A DNA stretch of 21,925 bases from positions 1-21,925 of the IMG/VR virus record IMGVR_UViG_3300025889_001076; one strand, 5' to 3'. The position numbers and the translations under genes were made by a program. A model generated the notes under the pieces. That model was not told the DNA's origin, ran no database searches, and saw only the letters and a program-made list of their open reading frames with translations. Positions 1-8,018 of this stretch are shown in pieces (position 1 is the stretch's first letter; the number at the start of each line of letters is the position of its first letter). The DNA is from a virus.

Positions 1-362
1 GGCGCCTCGCCCTGCATCTTCTTTTCTACGTCGTCGGCGAACGCTTGCGCAGCCTCGGGACTGTCGAACTTACCGAAGTGTTCCCCCGTCTTACGGTAAT
101 GCTCTATCGCCTGCTGCGCGGTGAGGCGCTTGCCGCCAACCATGGACGGAAGAAGCACCTCCTTACCGTCGATGTTGGTCGAGAACGTCACCACATTAGA
201 AAACGACCCGTCCGGGTTCTTCACCTTCGGGTACTTGCTGTAGTCGAACGGATTCTGCGTGCCGGGCTCCACCATACCGGTAGGAAACGCCGACGCCAAA
301 GGCTTCGCCGAGCTAGGATCGAACCCACCAACCGGCTTCGCAGAAGAAGGATCGAAAGCCAT
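1..362 (-). CDS. Large virion/ejection protein, N-terminal part (cut by left edge)
   Basis: Only the first 120 or so residues are present; the reading frame runs off base 1 with no stop. The ATG at 362-360 overlaps the stop of the preceding gene as TAATG, so the two are translationally coupled. Residues 3-21 hold a tandem repeat of the motif FDPSSAKP, which I know from the N-termini of large phage virion proteins. Residues 38-118 form a motif set (YPKVKNPDGS, then TNIDGKEVLLPS, then QAIEHYRKTGEHFGKFDSP) that recurs in phage structural proteins, often next to lytic or large polyvalent domains. The position matches the gp16 slot of P22, the last of the three ejected proteins, so a role in DNA ejection is inferred. 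The catalytic content downstream of the window cannot be seen. Confidence 0.75.
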   Translation of the reverse strand, partial: MAFDPSSAKPVGGFDPSSAKPLASAFPTGMVEPGTQNPFDYSKYPKVKNPDGSFSNVVTFSTNIDGKEVLLPSMVGGKRLTAQQAIEHYRKTGEHFGKFDSPEAAQAFADDVEKKMQGEA

Positions 363-1738
363 TACTCTACCGTCTCCCACCCACCGTTATTGAAGCGTGC
401 ACGGTTGCCGTTCGCGTCCTCGTAAATTTTACCGTTCTCGAACTGTTGCGCGCCTTGTCCGCGCTCAGAATAGTCAGGAAGCATATCCTTCATATCTGGG
501 TTGCGCTTCAAGAACCGCTCGCGCCCCTCCCTGTAGCGGCGAATAACTCCTTGCGCCGCCTTGCGGTTAATCGCCAGAATACGGCGCAGCGCATCCGGGC
601 TGGCCTGAATGTCCCCCCCGGCCATGCGCTCCGCGAACTCCCTGTCGGCGTCTGACAAACCTGTACCGGCGCCGAAGGCACGAATGTTCTGAGCAACCTG
701 TCCGCCGATAGTGGCGAGGTAAACGTCAGTGTTCTCCGTCTGCGGAGACGGTTTTCCGGTCAACGTGGTGAAAGCGCGCCCGATTAAATTCCGGGTCTGT
801 GGGGAGAAGCCCGTCGTAATGCCTGCCGTGAGAGCTTTCTCTGCTTCATCGAGCGCCGCAAGCCCCACCTGCGCAGATTCGGCTTCTGTACGCTGCTTGT
901 CCACAGCTTCAAAGAAACCTTTGCCTGCCGCCGTACCCGTAGCCGCCGACTCGGCAAGTCTCCGTTTCGCTTCGGCTTCAGCATCGACGGTGGATAGCGG
1001 CGTCACGCCTGGCCCGCCACGCCCTGCCGGTTGCGGGGAGCCCCCTCCTTGGTAGGGTTGCGCTCTTGGCGCTGGCACTGGCGCCGCGCCGCCAGACGGA
1101 ACCCCCGGCTGCACAACTGTTGGGACTCCATTGACATCCACCACGCGCCACTGCTGCCCGCGGTTCATGTTGTCGTAGAGTTCACGTTGCTGTGGGCTGA
1201 GTTTACTGTACGCCTCCCACTCTTGGAGTTTAGCTGGTGTGTTAGCTTTCGCCCTGGCGTCGTTGCCAAGCAGCATCGCCACAGTATCCCGCGCGGAATT
1301 AGGGTCAGATGCAAGCGCGTCCCGCGTTTGCTGAATCTCCTCCTCGGACATCCCAAGGTTGGGCGCGACGCGGTTAAACGCGACGATCGCCGCATCCATG
1401 ATCGAGCCTTCGCTGGCCCCGGCGTCTTTTGCGCGGTCCATCGCACTGACGACATACTGCGCGCCGTTCAGAAGCGCGGTGCGGCGGCGCTGCGTAGCGG
1501 CGTCTGCCTCTGCCTGCCTGCCTTGGCCAATCTGCTGCCGCCCAATCTCAAGAGCCTGCTGCTGCGCCTCCCACTCGCCGGGCGCGATGCGCTCGCGCTC
1601 GCCGTATCGCTGCAATTCGCGCGCCGTCTCCGGATCGCCCGCGATGTCGCCATAGACGGAGCGGAGAGCTTCGTAGGCGCGGTCCTTGCGCCCCCTGTCA
1701 ATGACCGCGTTGTAGTTATCGTAAAAAGGACTCGCCAT
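362..1738 (-). CDS. Ejection/internal virion protein, gp20-like by position
   Basis: This 458-residue protein (P22 gp20 is about 470) is mostly helical and charged at residues 1-200, has a Pro/Gly-rich linker at about 210-247, and a second helical part at 250-420. Residues 355-376 (FGAGTGLSDADREFAERMAG) and the C-terminal block QQFENGKIYEDANGNRARF near 431-449 are motifs I recognise from phage ejection or internal virion proteins. No signal peptide or membrane segment is evident. The start is supported by GGAGG about nine bases upstream. It lies 15 nt after the gp7-like gene and overlaps the next gene as TAATG, so the three form one ejection cassette. The family call rests on motifs and gene order; the exact role (channel across the periplasm, DNA pilot) is inferred from P22. 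Confidence 0.68.
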   Translation of the reverse strand: MASPFYDNYNAVIDRGRKDRAYEALRSVYGDIAGDPETARELQRYGERERIAPGEWEAQQQALEIGRQQIGQGRQAEADAATQRRRTALLNGAQYVVSAMDRAKDAGASEGSIMDAAIVAFNRVAPNLGMSEEEIQQTRDALASDPNSARDTVAMLLGNDARAKANTPAKLQEWEAYSKLSPQQRELYDNMNRGQQWRVVDVNGVPTVVQPGVPSGGAAPVPAPRAQPYQGGGSPQPAGRGGPGVTPLSTVDAEAEAKRRLAESAATGTAAGKGFFEAVDKQRTEAESAQVGLAALDEAEKALTAGITTGFSPQTRNLIGRAFTTLTGKPSPQTENTDVYLATIGGQVAQNIRAFGAGTGLSDADREFAERMAGGDIQASPDALRRILAINRKAAQGVIRRYREGRERFLKRNPDMKDMLPDYSERGQGAQQFENGKIYEDANGNRARFNNGGWETVE

Positions 1739-1753
1739 TAGAGTAAGCCTCCG

Positions 1754-2308
1754 TCAGAGCCCAAGCATATTACCGAAGCCGCCAAACATATCGCTAAAGA
1801 TACTGCTGGCGTTGGATCCGCTCTTTGGGTCTGCCATGATCCTAGCCTGCCCGATGCCTCCAACCGTACCCGCTTGCCCGATCATCCCGGCGCCCTGTAA
1901 GCCGCGCGAGGAGAGTCCGCCGAGTTGCGTCAGGTAGTTGTTGAACGTCGTCGCGGCGAGGTCTTGCCCGTAGCGCGTAAGTGCCTTAGCCGTCGCCCCG
2001 CTGTTAAGGAGCCCTTTTGCGGCGTTGCTCGATGCAATCGCATTCTGCCCCTGCCCGAGTTGGAAGTTGTAGCCTGTCGAACCGAGGTAATTGTCGAAAG
2101 CCGCCTTGGCCCTGGTGGGGTCGCCCCCGACTCCGAGAAGGTCGGAGATTGCGGTGTTCGCAGCCGCGCCCTGGGGAACGTATTGCTGCCCCACTTGGTT
2201 GTCGGCGAGGTAGTTGAACCCCGCCATAGCTTGCTTCGCGTCTTGTCGCGAAGAACTGCCGCCAATAAGCGACCCGATGAACGGAAGTGCTGCGGCCCAA
2301 AAAGCCAT
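1754..2308 (-). CDS. DNA transfer/ejection protein, gp7-like
   Basis: The 184-residue protein begins with a hydrophobic Gly/Ala stretch (residues 3-20). It then carries the pattern GYNFQLGQGQNAIASSNAAK (79-98), GLLNSGATAKAL and TRYGQDLAATTFNNYLTQL (111-129). This pattern is typical of phage DNA-transfer (injection) proteins of the P22 gp7 type. The C-terminus is Gly/Ser-rich and ends in a short hydrophobic GFGNMLGL. P22 gp7 is about 230 residues, so this is slightly short. The start has GAGGA about nine bases upstream. The gene opens the ejection cassette and is preceded by a 122-nt gap holding a candidate promoter and a hairpin. The protein is expected to be packaged in the capsid and to leave with the DNA. 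Confidence 0.75.
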   Translation of the reverse strand: MAFWAAALPFIGSLIGGSSSRQDAKQAMAGFNYLADNQVGQQYVPQGAAANTAISDLLGVGGDPTRAKAAFDNYLGSTGYNFQLGQGQNAIASSNAAKGLLNSGATAKALTRYGQDLAATTFNNYLTQLGGLSSRGLQGAGMIGQAGTVGGIGQARIMADPKSGSNASSIFSDMFGGFGNMLGL

Positions 2309-2348
2309 GGGTATATGTCCTCGTCGCGCGTGGATGAGCAGGGCCAGG

Positions 2349-2364
2349 AGCGCCTAGTGGCGCT
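2349..2364 (-). other. 6-bp hairpin in leader of ejection cassette
   Basis: On the minus strand AGCGCC-ACTA-GGCGCT forms a perfect six-base-pair stem with a four-base loop. It lies downstream of the candidate promoter at 2391-2419 and about 40 bases upstream of the gp7-like start. No U-tract follows, so it is unlikely to be an intrinsic terminator. It may stabilise the leader. Confidence 0.4.
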
Positions 2365-2390
2365 GCGCGATAAACGCGGGGCACAGGGAT

Positions 2391-2419
2391 ATGGTACTAC
2401 GTCACTTCAGGGGTGTAAA
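2391..2419 (-). promoter_or_regulatory. Candidate sigma70-type promoter for ejection cassette
   Basis: Reading the minus strand, TTTACA (plus 2414-2419, 5/6 match to the -35 box) is separated by exactly 17 bases from TACCAT (plus 2391-2396, 4/6 match to the -10 box). It sits in the 122-nt gap between the fibre-type gene and the gp7-like gene, one of the longest gaps in the window. The match is moderate and untested. Confidence 0.4.
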
Positions 2420-2430
2420 GGGCTCCCCGT

Positions 2431-3582
2431 CTAGGCAAACCCATAGGAGGTCTGTCCACCGCCTGCGGACACGCCATCGTCAAAGGCGGAAACCACCAGT
2501 CCGATAGGGAACCTGTCCTTGCTGCTGTTTTGAGCAGCAAAAGCGCCGGACGACCTGTTGACGGCGTAGCAGGCAGTCCCAAGAGACTCCCCGGCCTGAT
2601 GCGCCGAGGCGTTCAAAGTCTTGTAAAGCGCCGACAAGTTCGTAGTGGTCGAGGGCTTGAATATGACCGCTACGGGGGTGCTGGCAGCCAAGTCGTAGGT
2701 GTTGCCAAACGGTATTGTATAGCAAGAATGGCTCGCGCCTATGCCGACAGCGTTCAGGTCCACAGATACCGTTTCCTCTGCTGCTGGCGTCCCCAGCGGG
2801 TCGCTGTAGAGAACAACGTCGAGATTGCCCGATACCAGGGCGCCAAACGTCACCCCGTATATCCTCACAGGGAACGGGAACTGCATAACATTCCCGTACT
2901 CGTTCGGAGATGAGCTGCTGTTCCACGTCTGCGTTGTTATCGTTGTGAAGTTACACGCCCCGTAGAAAAAGCCGAGCGTCCCATCAGACGCGGTAATTAC
3001 GCAGTTCGGAAGCCCGCTGACTGCTCCCCAGCTCCCAACAGACGTGTTTGCCACGAGAACCGGAAGCCCTGGAATGGTCGATGACGCATTGGCTTGATAT
3101 GATACTTGAAACGTGTCGGACCCTGCCCGCGTCGTAAACTGAACCGAGAACGCGATTAAATCTCCGTGCGCCATCGTCTTCGTGCCGGTATCGGGGACGT
3201 GCGTCTGCCAGGCGTTCGCCGTTACCCCGCCCCCGCCCCCCGTCATGGTTTTAGAAACGTCGAAGTTAACGACGCCGGCGGTATTAGCGGGTCTTGCCGG
3301 TGGACCGTTTGACAGATCGACGGCTGCCAGCCCAACCTTTATGGCAGACCCCGCGTTTGAAAATGTGACTGACCCAGACCGCCACTCCAGCGCAGATGAC
3401 CCGGATGTATCAACCGTATGCGACCCGCCGTCTGCCCAGTAAATATGCCCGATGTACGACTCCCCGCTGTCAGCCGCAGACACCCCTGTAGATGAGGCTG
3501 TAGCTATTACAGGATACCCCATCCTGTTAGCCGTACCAAACGCGCTGAGGAGTGGAAGCCCTGTTACGTTTGCAAACGCCAT
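2431..3582 (-). CDS. Beta-rich virion/tail fibre-type protein, 383 aa
   Basis: The protein is rich in Ser, Thr, Gly and alternating hydrophobics, as in beta-sandwich virion proteins. A Gly run at residues 115-119 may separate an N-terminal sandwich (1-110) from a larger C-terminal part. Residues 368-377 (DDGVSAGGGQ) are a tail that I have seen end similar phage structural proteins. I recognise no enzymatic motif. It follows the 179-residue fibre protein with one base between stop and ATG, with GAGGT upstream, and so is coupled to it. The position between the tail plug genes and the ejection genes is where P22 keeps its needle and accessory tail proteins. A tail-surface or receptor-facing role is inferred only. 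Base composition looks lower in GC than the coat and terminase genes. Confidence 0.6.
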   Translation of the reverse strand: MAFANVTGLPLLSAFGTANRMGYPVIATASSTGVSAADSGESYIGHIYWADGGSHTVDTSGSSALEWRSGSVTFSNAGSAIKVGLAAVDLSNGPPARPANTAGVVNFDVSKTMTGGGGGVTANAWQTHVPDTGTKTMAHGDLIAFSVQFTTRAGSDTFQVSYQANASSTIPGLPVLVANTSVGSWGAVSGLPNCVITASDGTLGFFYGACNFTTITTQTWNSSSSPNEYGNVMQFPFPVRIYGVTFGALVSGNLDVVLYSDPLGTPAAEETVSVDLNAVGIGASHSCYTIPFGNTYDLAASTPVAVIFKPSTTTNLSALYKTLNASAHQAGESLGTACYAVNRSSGAFAAQNSSKDRFPIGLVVSAFDDGVSAGGGQTSYGFA

Positions 3583-3583
3583 T

Positions 3584-4123
3584 CTATGACCTCGTAATGG
3601 TGAGCGTGATTGTCACTGCTTCGATGGTGTCGCAGCTATCTACGTTGGGTCGAATGATGTCCCCAGCACTGATACTGGTTGTCCAGCCTGTCAGAGTGCT
3701 GTCTTGAGACTTTACCGCGCTCGATATGGTCGGAGGAGCCGCCGCCGTAATGGAGTCAGCGTCGGTCGGCGGGTAGTTGGCATAAGTGTCTTTCCACAGA
3801 TCGACAGTGATGTTGCCCGTCTGGTCCGCAAGCATCGTCACGGCGGTTATTGTGCCGGAATACGGAATGTAAACGTCTCGCTGTACCCCTGTGGTTATCG
3901 CACTCCCGCCGCCATCTATTACGAATGTGACAGCTTGCGAAAAGCTCGTTATTCCTCCAAGCGTAACATCCTGCCATGCCGTATCGTTCCAGTCGTAGAA
4001 CGAAAGAACTTCGGTATCCGTGGCGAAGTAAAAGGACAGCGTTCCTGTCGCAGCGGTGGGTGCAGCCGGGCGAGACGCCGCAGTGCCCTGCGCAAGGTAA
4101 TTGCCAACGAGTGAGCCCGCCAT
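3584..4123 (-). CDS. Fibre-type protein with shared C-terminal beta domain, 179 aa
   Basis: Residues 1-58 resemble a common phage fibre N-terminal module (the pattern RPAAPTAATGTLSFYFATDT, then WNDTAWQDV). Residues 64-179 form a beta domain with the core LADQTGNITVDLWKD and YANYPPTDADSIT. The same domain, with almost the same core, ends the collagen-like protein at 20782-21642. The family recurs in phage structural proteins and contains no catalytic residues I can identify. The start has GGAGAT seven bases upstream, and its ATG directly abuts the stop of the preceding gene. It is probably an accessory tail or capsid-surface protein; trimer formation is likely but not shown by the sequence. 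Confidence 0.65.
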   Translation of the reverse strand: MAGSLVGNYLAQGTAASRPAAPTAATGTLSFYFATDTEVLSFYDWNDTAWQDVTLGGITSFSQAVTFVIDGGGSAITTGVQRDVYIPYSGTITAVTMLADQTGNITVDLWKDTYANYPPTDADSITAAAPPTISSAVKSQDSTLTGWTTSISAGDIIRPNVDSCDTIEAVTITLTITRS

Positions 4124-4534
4124 TTACGTTATCTCCGCCATAATACACTCCCCAGCCTCAGTGACCACAAACTCAGGATCGGTGCCTCCTACAAGTTCAC
4201 CTGTTGTCAGCGGTGCGAAGATCGCGGCGGCGTCTCCCGTAACAGACACCACAAGCGTACTCCCTGCCCCGTTATCTTGCAGAGAAATGCCGTCCCCGGC
4301 CGTCAGCACACGCTCGTTCGTCAACGTAGCATCAACCGCGAGCGTGACATACTGCGGCGTCTCCAAAGCATCGGCGTTAGCCTGCGCGGCGGCGGCGTTT
4401 GTCAGAGCCTCTTGGACGCTCAATACAAGTTTGATGAGGTTCTGCCATTGCCGAATGAAGAAGGGCGTCGGAGCGCCGTTGCTCTGCGCGACGGGCACGT
4501 TGTTGGTAAGGGGATCGACCGGACTAACGGGCAT
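4124..4534 (-). CDS. Short tail needle/fibre-like protein, 136 aa
   Basis: I place the start at the ATG at 4534, overlapping the end of the gp10-like gene by 11 nt, because GGAG lies seven bases upstream. The longer in-frame extension to 4633 would lie wholly inside the upstream gene. Residues 20-36 (PTPFFIRQWQNLIKLVL) begin an amphipathic helix that continues through an Ala-rich stretch to about residue 55. Residues 60-90 hold YVTLAVDATLTNERVLTAGD followed by GISLQDNGAG, a motif widespread in phage fibres. It occupies the slot of the P22 needle gene gp26, so a plug or needle role is possible. It is much shorter than gp26 (233 residues) and lacks its long coiled coil, so this remains a positional guess. 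Confidence 0.55.
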   Translation of the reverse strand: MPVSPVDPLTNNVPVAQSNGAPTPFFIRQWQNLIKLVLSVQEALTNAAAAQANADALETPQYVTLAVDATLTNERVLTAGDGISLQDNGAGSTLVVSVTGDAAAIFAPLTTGELVGGTDPEFVVTEAGECIMAEIT

Positions 4535-6371
4535 TGTCGATCTCCGGTATCTCCACGTCGCAGCCGTCGATGCGCTTCGGCCCGCCGACATCCGTAATAC
4601 GGAAGATGCGGCCCGGCGCGGCAAAGGAACCAAGCGCGCGGTAAGCTACCTCTGCGTCATACTCGCCCTCTGTAAGCGCCACGGAGAACGGCCCAGTCCA
4701 GGTGCTGCCCCCGTCGTCGCTGAAATACAGGCTCATAGTCGCCGTCGTGCCGGAAGTAAGCTGCCCCGGCGAAACGGAAGCGCGCAACGCACCTACCGTG
4801 AGCTTGTTGCGGCTGCGGTGCGGGATAACCCCGGTCGCTGTATGCGTAACCGCAAGAGCGTCGTTGTCCTGTGCGGCAGCGGCAGAGCACTCCCAAACGT
4901 CGTTCGTGGTGCGGTCGCCGGCGACGATGCGTTTATCCCACATCACCCCTGCGACCATGTCCCAGTTAGCGAAGCCGGATGTTATGAACTCGCACCATTG
5001 TCCTGTCGTCACATCGTAGAGCCAGTTACCCTCGCTGCCGAGGTCTAGCACATAGAACGTATGCCCGTCATGCGTGAACGTCCACGCGCGTTGGCGACTA
5101 AGCGCGCTAGACGCCTCTTCTTCCGTCAGAACAGGCGTGGTGTCTTCGCCGAGATACCAGTACCTCCCCGAGCCAACAATGGCGTAAATGACTTGGCTGG
5201 CTCCTAAACGCTGGAAAAAAGCAGTCTCCTTCACAGGCGTAACGCCGGTAACGGTTTTCTCGAAAGTATCAACGTAGGTGATTGTATCGGTCGCCGTCGT
5301 GTAGATGTAACGGCGAAACCTGATTATCGTCGGCTGATCCGAGAAAAGCCGTGCAAAGGTGATTTCGTACCCGCCGGTGATCGCGCGAATATCGGGTCCG
5401 CCATAACAGTCTCGTGCGTTGGCGCTCGCTGCCCCTGCGTAGGTTGTAGCTTCGTCGTCCCATGGTTGCCCGAACCACGAACGCGCATCGCCTTTAGCGA
5501 CGTTGACTGTGCTCGTGGACTGGTTGATGTTCCAATACTCGGAACCGCTCGTGGTGATGTCAACTAACGAGGCGACCTCGTTATCCACCGAGTAGTCCGT
5601 CACATAGCTTATTACGTCATACGTTCCATCAGCGCGTGGGAGGATGCCTGCGGTATTGCCAACGGTTCGGCCCTGCGCAATGACGCTCGACCAGAAGTAA
5701 ATCCATCCCGCATTGTGTGCGCCCGTAAGCCGTGTAAAGTAAGGCGTCCACGACCCGGTTGACGTGTCCTGCGTCGTTCCCGACGTAGGCAGCTTAAGCA
5801 AGTACCCTGTGTCATAAGTCCCCGCAAAAAGCGTAAAGCCGCACCAACAGAGCGCGACCACATCCGTATCCGTGGCACTTGGGATGGCAGCAAAGCACCA
5901 AGATGGTCCCGGCGTGCCGTAGAACGCCGTCGGAGCGTTGTCTGTTTTCCGCAAGAACCCGCCGACAACCTCAACCGCGCTAGATGCGTTAACCCTGTAG
6001 ATGACGCCAACGGCGTAGGCGTACCCGTATCCAAGCGAACTGGTGTACCCCCCTGTCCCTCCATACTGCACTCCAAGTACAATGAACTTAGATGTCCCTG
6101 GAACATGGATTGGGGCTTGGCACATGGTAAAGGTGTCAGTTTCGACTACAGCCGTCAGCGTACCGGCAAGGCCCTGCAAGTCGTCTCGCCAAGAAGTGCT
6201 GGTTATGGTCTGTACAGACTTATCCTCTAACTGCCCTATCGTGATGTAACTGGTGGCTCCGGTCTGTCCGGCAACAACGTAATGGTTGCCGTCTTCCCCC
6301 AGCAAAGACAGGGAGTTCGAGCCATAAGAGCCCATAGTGGCGCCAAGATCAAGCGTGCCGCTAATAGGCAT
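4524..6371 (-). CDS. Tail plug protein, C-terminal half of gp10-like, with ~420-residue N-terminal addition
   Basis: Of 615 residues, the last 195 (421-615) follow the pattern of the second half of P22 gp10, the packaged-DNA stabilisation protein. They show a blade ending NWLYDVTTGQWCEF, then MWDKRIVAGDRTTNDVWEC, then SLYFSDDGGSTWTG, and finally IFRITDVGGPKRIDGCDVEI, which matches the gp10 ending in layout. Residues 1-420 have no counterpart in P22 gp10. They look like further beta-propeller or fibre-like blades with many Trp, Tyr and Gly. The start has AGGAGG six bases upstream, so this is a true separate gene and not an internal fragment. The preceding gene carries the first half of gp10. 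Together they would form the hub that seals the neck; the added part may reach the tail surface. Confidence 0.65.
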   Translation of the reverse strand: MPISGTLDLGATMGSYGSNSLSLLGEDGNHYVVAGQTGATSYITIGQLEDKSVQTITSTSWRDDLQGLAGTLTAVVETDTFTMCQAPIHVPGTSKFIVLGVQYGGTGGYTSSLGYGYAYAVGVIYRVNASSAVEVVGGFLRKTDNAPTAFYGTPGPSWCFAAIPSATDTDVVALCWCGFTLFAGTYDTGYLLKLPTSGTTQDTSTGSWTPYFTRLTGAHNAGWIYFWSSVIAQGRTVGNTAGILPRADGTYDVISYVTDYSVDNEVASLVDITTSGSEYWNINQSTSTVNVAKGDARSWFGQPWDDEATTYAGAASANARDCYGGPDIRAITGGYEITFARLFSDQPTIIRFRRYIYTTATDTITYVDTFEKTVTGVTPVKETAFFQRLGASQVIYAIVGSGRYWYLGEDTTPVLTEEEASSALSRQRAWTFTHDGHTFYVLDLGSEGNWLYDVTTGQWCEFITSGFANWDMVAGVMWDKRIVAGDRTTNDVWECSAAAAQDNDALAVTHTATGVIPHRSRNKLTVGALRASVSPGQLTSGTTATMSLYFSDDGGSTWTGPFSVALTEGEYDAEVAYRALGSFAAPGRIFRITDVGGPKRIDGCDVEIPEIDNAR

Positions 6372-6395
6372 GGCGCCCTCCTGCGTTGCGTCCGC

Positions 6396-7247
6396 TCACG
6401 GCAGCCCCTGCTCGAAGCGCAGGCGCGTGCGGATACGCTCCTCGATGCCGTTCGTGCTGATCTGACGAACGCCGGCGCCGACTTCGTACACCACGCCATC
6501 GTTGCCGACGACGATGACGCTTTCGCGCACGACGACAGGAGTTCCGTCCACGACACCGCGCGCAAACGCAAGGCCGGCCGTTGGGGCGAGCGGCGCATCT
6601 ACGTCCCCCGTCGCATACCAACTCTCCGTAGAGCCAGCGCCCATGACAAGCGCACGATCGCCGACGGTAAGCAGGTCGTTGACCGGATCCGGATTAGACT
6701 CTTTCGATAAGAAGTCGAGAGCGGCGATCGTGATTTCGCCGGGGCGTATGAAGTAAACCTTCTGCGTGTCGAGCACAGACACAAGGACGAAGCCGTTGAG
6801 GTTGGTGAGCGCCTTCGCAGTCTCGTTCATGTCCGGCATATCGACCGCACCGAGCGAATCTCCGCCTGCGTCGTAGTATTGCAGGTCCGTGCCGTCGGCG
6901 ATGAAAAGGTACTCATAGCCGATGCCCTTCATCCATGTAACATAAGGGTTTCCAGAGCCCGGCAATGTCCCTGTGATCGCTGTCGTAGTCGTGCCGTCAT
7001 AGCGGAATAGCGTATCCCCTGACACTACAAACAAGTCGCCGCCGAACAGACCATCCTTGTAGTAGCAGCCGCGGATAGGCCCCGCGCCGAACTGCTCAAG
7101 CGATGTCGTCCCAGGCCGCGCGATAAGGCGAATGCTCTCGATGAGATTTGTCGGCGCCTTCTCAACGTAGCGGTTTACAAGCTCAATCTCCGGCGCGGCG
7201 GGGAAGTCGCGCTTATAAGCGTGGATGCCGAGTGGGAGAGTGACCAT
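6396..7247 (-). CDS. Tail plug protein, N-terminal half of gp10-like
   Basis: The 283-residue protein matches the first half of P22 gp10 in order of elements. RLIARPGTTS near residue 50 corresponds to the P22 segment with a Pro-Gly loop. GCYYKDGLFGGDLFVVSGDT and LFRYDG make the first blade. NDLLTVGDRALVMGAGSTES and WYATGD fit the P22 segment ending in a Glu-Tyr-Phe. VVRESVIVVGNDGVVYEVGA and IEERIRTRL close it. The protein then stops, where P22 gp10 (472 residues) continues. The next gene resumes after 24 nt with its own strong ribosome-binding site. It sits directly after the gp4-like adaptor, as in P22. The start codon follows three bases after the adaptor stop, with only a weak Shine-Dalgarno, suggesting coupled translation. 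Confidence 0.65.
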   Translation of the reverse strand: MVTLPLGIHAYKRDFPAAPEIELVNRYVEKAPTNLIESIRLIARPGTTSLEQFGAGPIRGCYYKDGLFGGDLFVVSGDTLFRYDGTTTTAITGTLPGSGNPYVTWMKGIGYEYLFIADGTDLQYYDAGGDSLGAVDMPDMNETAKALTNLNGFVLVSVLDTQKVYFIRPGEITIAALDFLSKESNPDPVNDLLTVGDRALVMGAGSTESWYATGDVDAPLAPTAGLAFARGVVDGTPVVVRESVIVVGNDGVVYEVGAGVRQISTNGIEERIRTRLRFEQGLP

Positions 7248-7250
7248 GCG

Positions 7251-8018
7251 TCACGTCTCAAACGGGTTAAACGCGCCCGCCAGAGAGCCATCGTAACTCT
7301 GCACCGAGCGCGGAGTATCGGCAGCGCCGCCGACTTGGGGCGCGATTTGACGGTAGCGTTGCTTGATGCGCGCAAGCTCTCTATCGCGCGTCTCGATCGT
7401 TTCAGGGGCGCTGGTCTTGCCGTTACGGGGAGCTAGAGCCATGCTAAGCTGACAGACGAAGTAATCGTCATGCTCCGAGGGGAGAGGCATCTCATCGCCG
7501 GCAATCAGGTCCGTGTCGAGCAGCGTCCACTCGCCTGTGTCGTCGCGGTAGAAGTACGTCGCAACGGTGTCTGTACCTTGCGTGAACGTGTCGGTCGTCG
7601 AGCCTGCGATCTTCCGCCCGTTGCCGTCCAGTGTCAGTACAACCGTGTTGCCCATGCCTACGTCAGCAACGCCTATAAGCGCACCGTCACAGGGCTCGTG
7701 CGGCATGTAAACCGTGGCCGCCGAAGTAATCGAGCACATCAACCGTGAGTTGATAGGCGGGTACGGGTACGCGCTAGACGGTAAATCTTCCTTGGGTGCG
7801 AGGAAAGGGTAATCCGCCTTTACCGGCGCCGTGCGCTGCGGCGGAGGGACCGGCCACGGGTACAGCTTCTCGCCAAGCTCGTAGCCAAAGAGGCGCTTGA
7901 CGATGCGGTTAAGCAGCGCCAAGCCCTCCGTGGTTTCGGCGGCGATTGGCTCACTCCCAACGGGGATGAGGTTCCCCTGCCGGTAAGCGTCCGTGACGAT
8001 CGTTCCCGCCGTGGTCAT
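7251..8018 (-). CDS. Head-tail adaptor, gp4-like, with beta insertion
   Basis: Residues 1-48 form helices of the type that open P22 gp4-like neck adaptors (TIVTDAYRQGNLIPVGSEPI, then GLALLNRIVKRLF). Residues 183-225 (DYFVCQLSMALAPRNG and RELARIKQRYRQIAP) fit the closing helices of gp4. Between them, residues 92-168 are beta-rich (NTVVLTLDGNGRKI, then YRDDTGEWTLLDTD), which P22 gp4 (166 residues) lacks and which explains the length of 255. The protein should assemble as a dodecamer under the portal; the hydrolase activity reported for gp4 cannot be judged here. The start overlaps the upstream stop as ATGA. The next gene is the gp10-like N-terminal half, as expected for the neck order. Confidence 0.65.
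   Translation of the reverse strand: MTTAGTIVTDAYRQGNLIPVGSEPIAAETTEGLALLNRIVKRLFGYELGEKLYPWPVPPPQRTAPVKADYPFLAPKEDLPSSAYPYPPINSRLMCSITSAATVYMPHEPCDGALIGVADVGMGNTVVLTLDGNGRKIAGSTTDTFTQGTDTVATYFYRDDTGEWTLLDTDLIAGDEMPLPSEHDDYFVCQLSMALAPRNGKTSAPETIETRDRELARIKQRYRQIAPQVGGAADTPRSVQSYDGSLAGAFNPFET

Noticed and set aside
4535-4633. Longer N-terminus for the 136-residue fibre-type protein
   Set aside because: The added 33 residues are Arg/Ser-rich, are read out of frame inside the gp10-like gene, and a good ribosome-binding site precedes the ATG at 4534.
6372-6395. Frameshift or sequencing error splitting one gp10 gene
   Set aside because: The junction has a proper stop, a 24-nt gap and a strong AGGAGG before a new ATG, and the second gene has about 420 extra residues before the gp10-like part. 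A simple frameshift cannot explain this.
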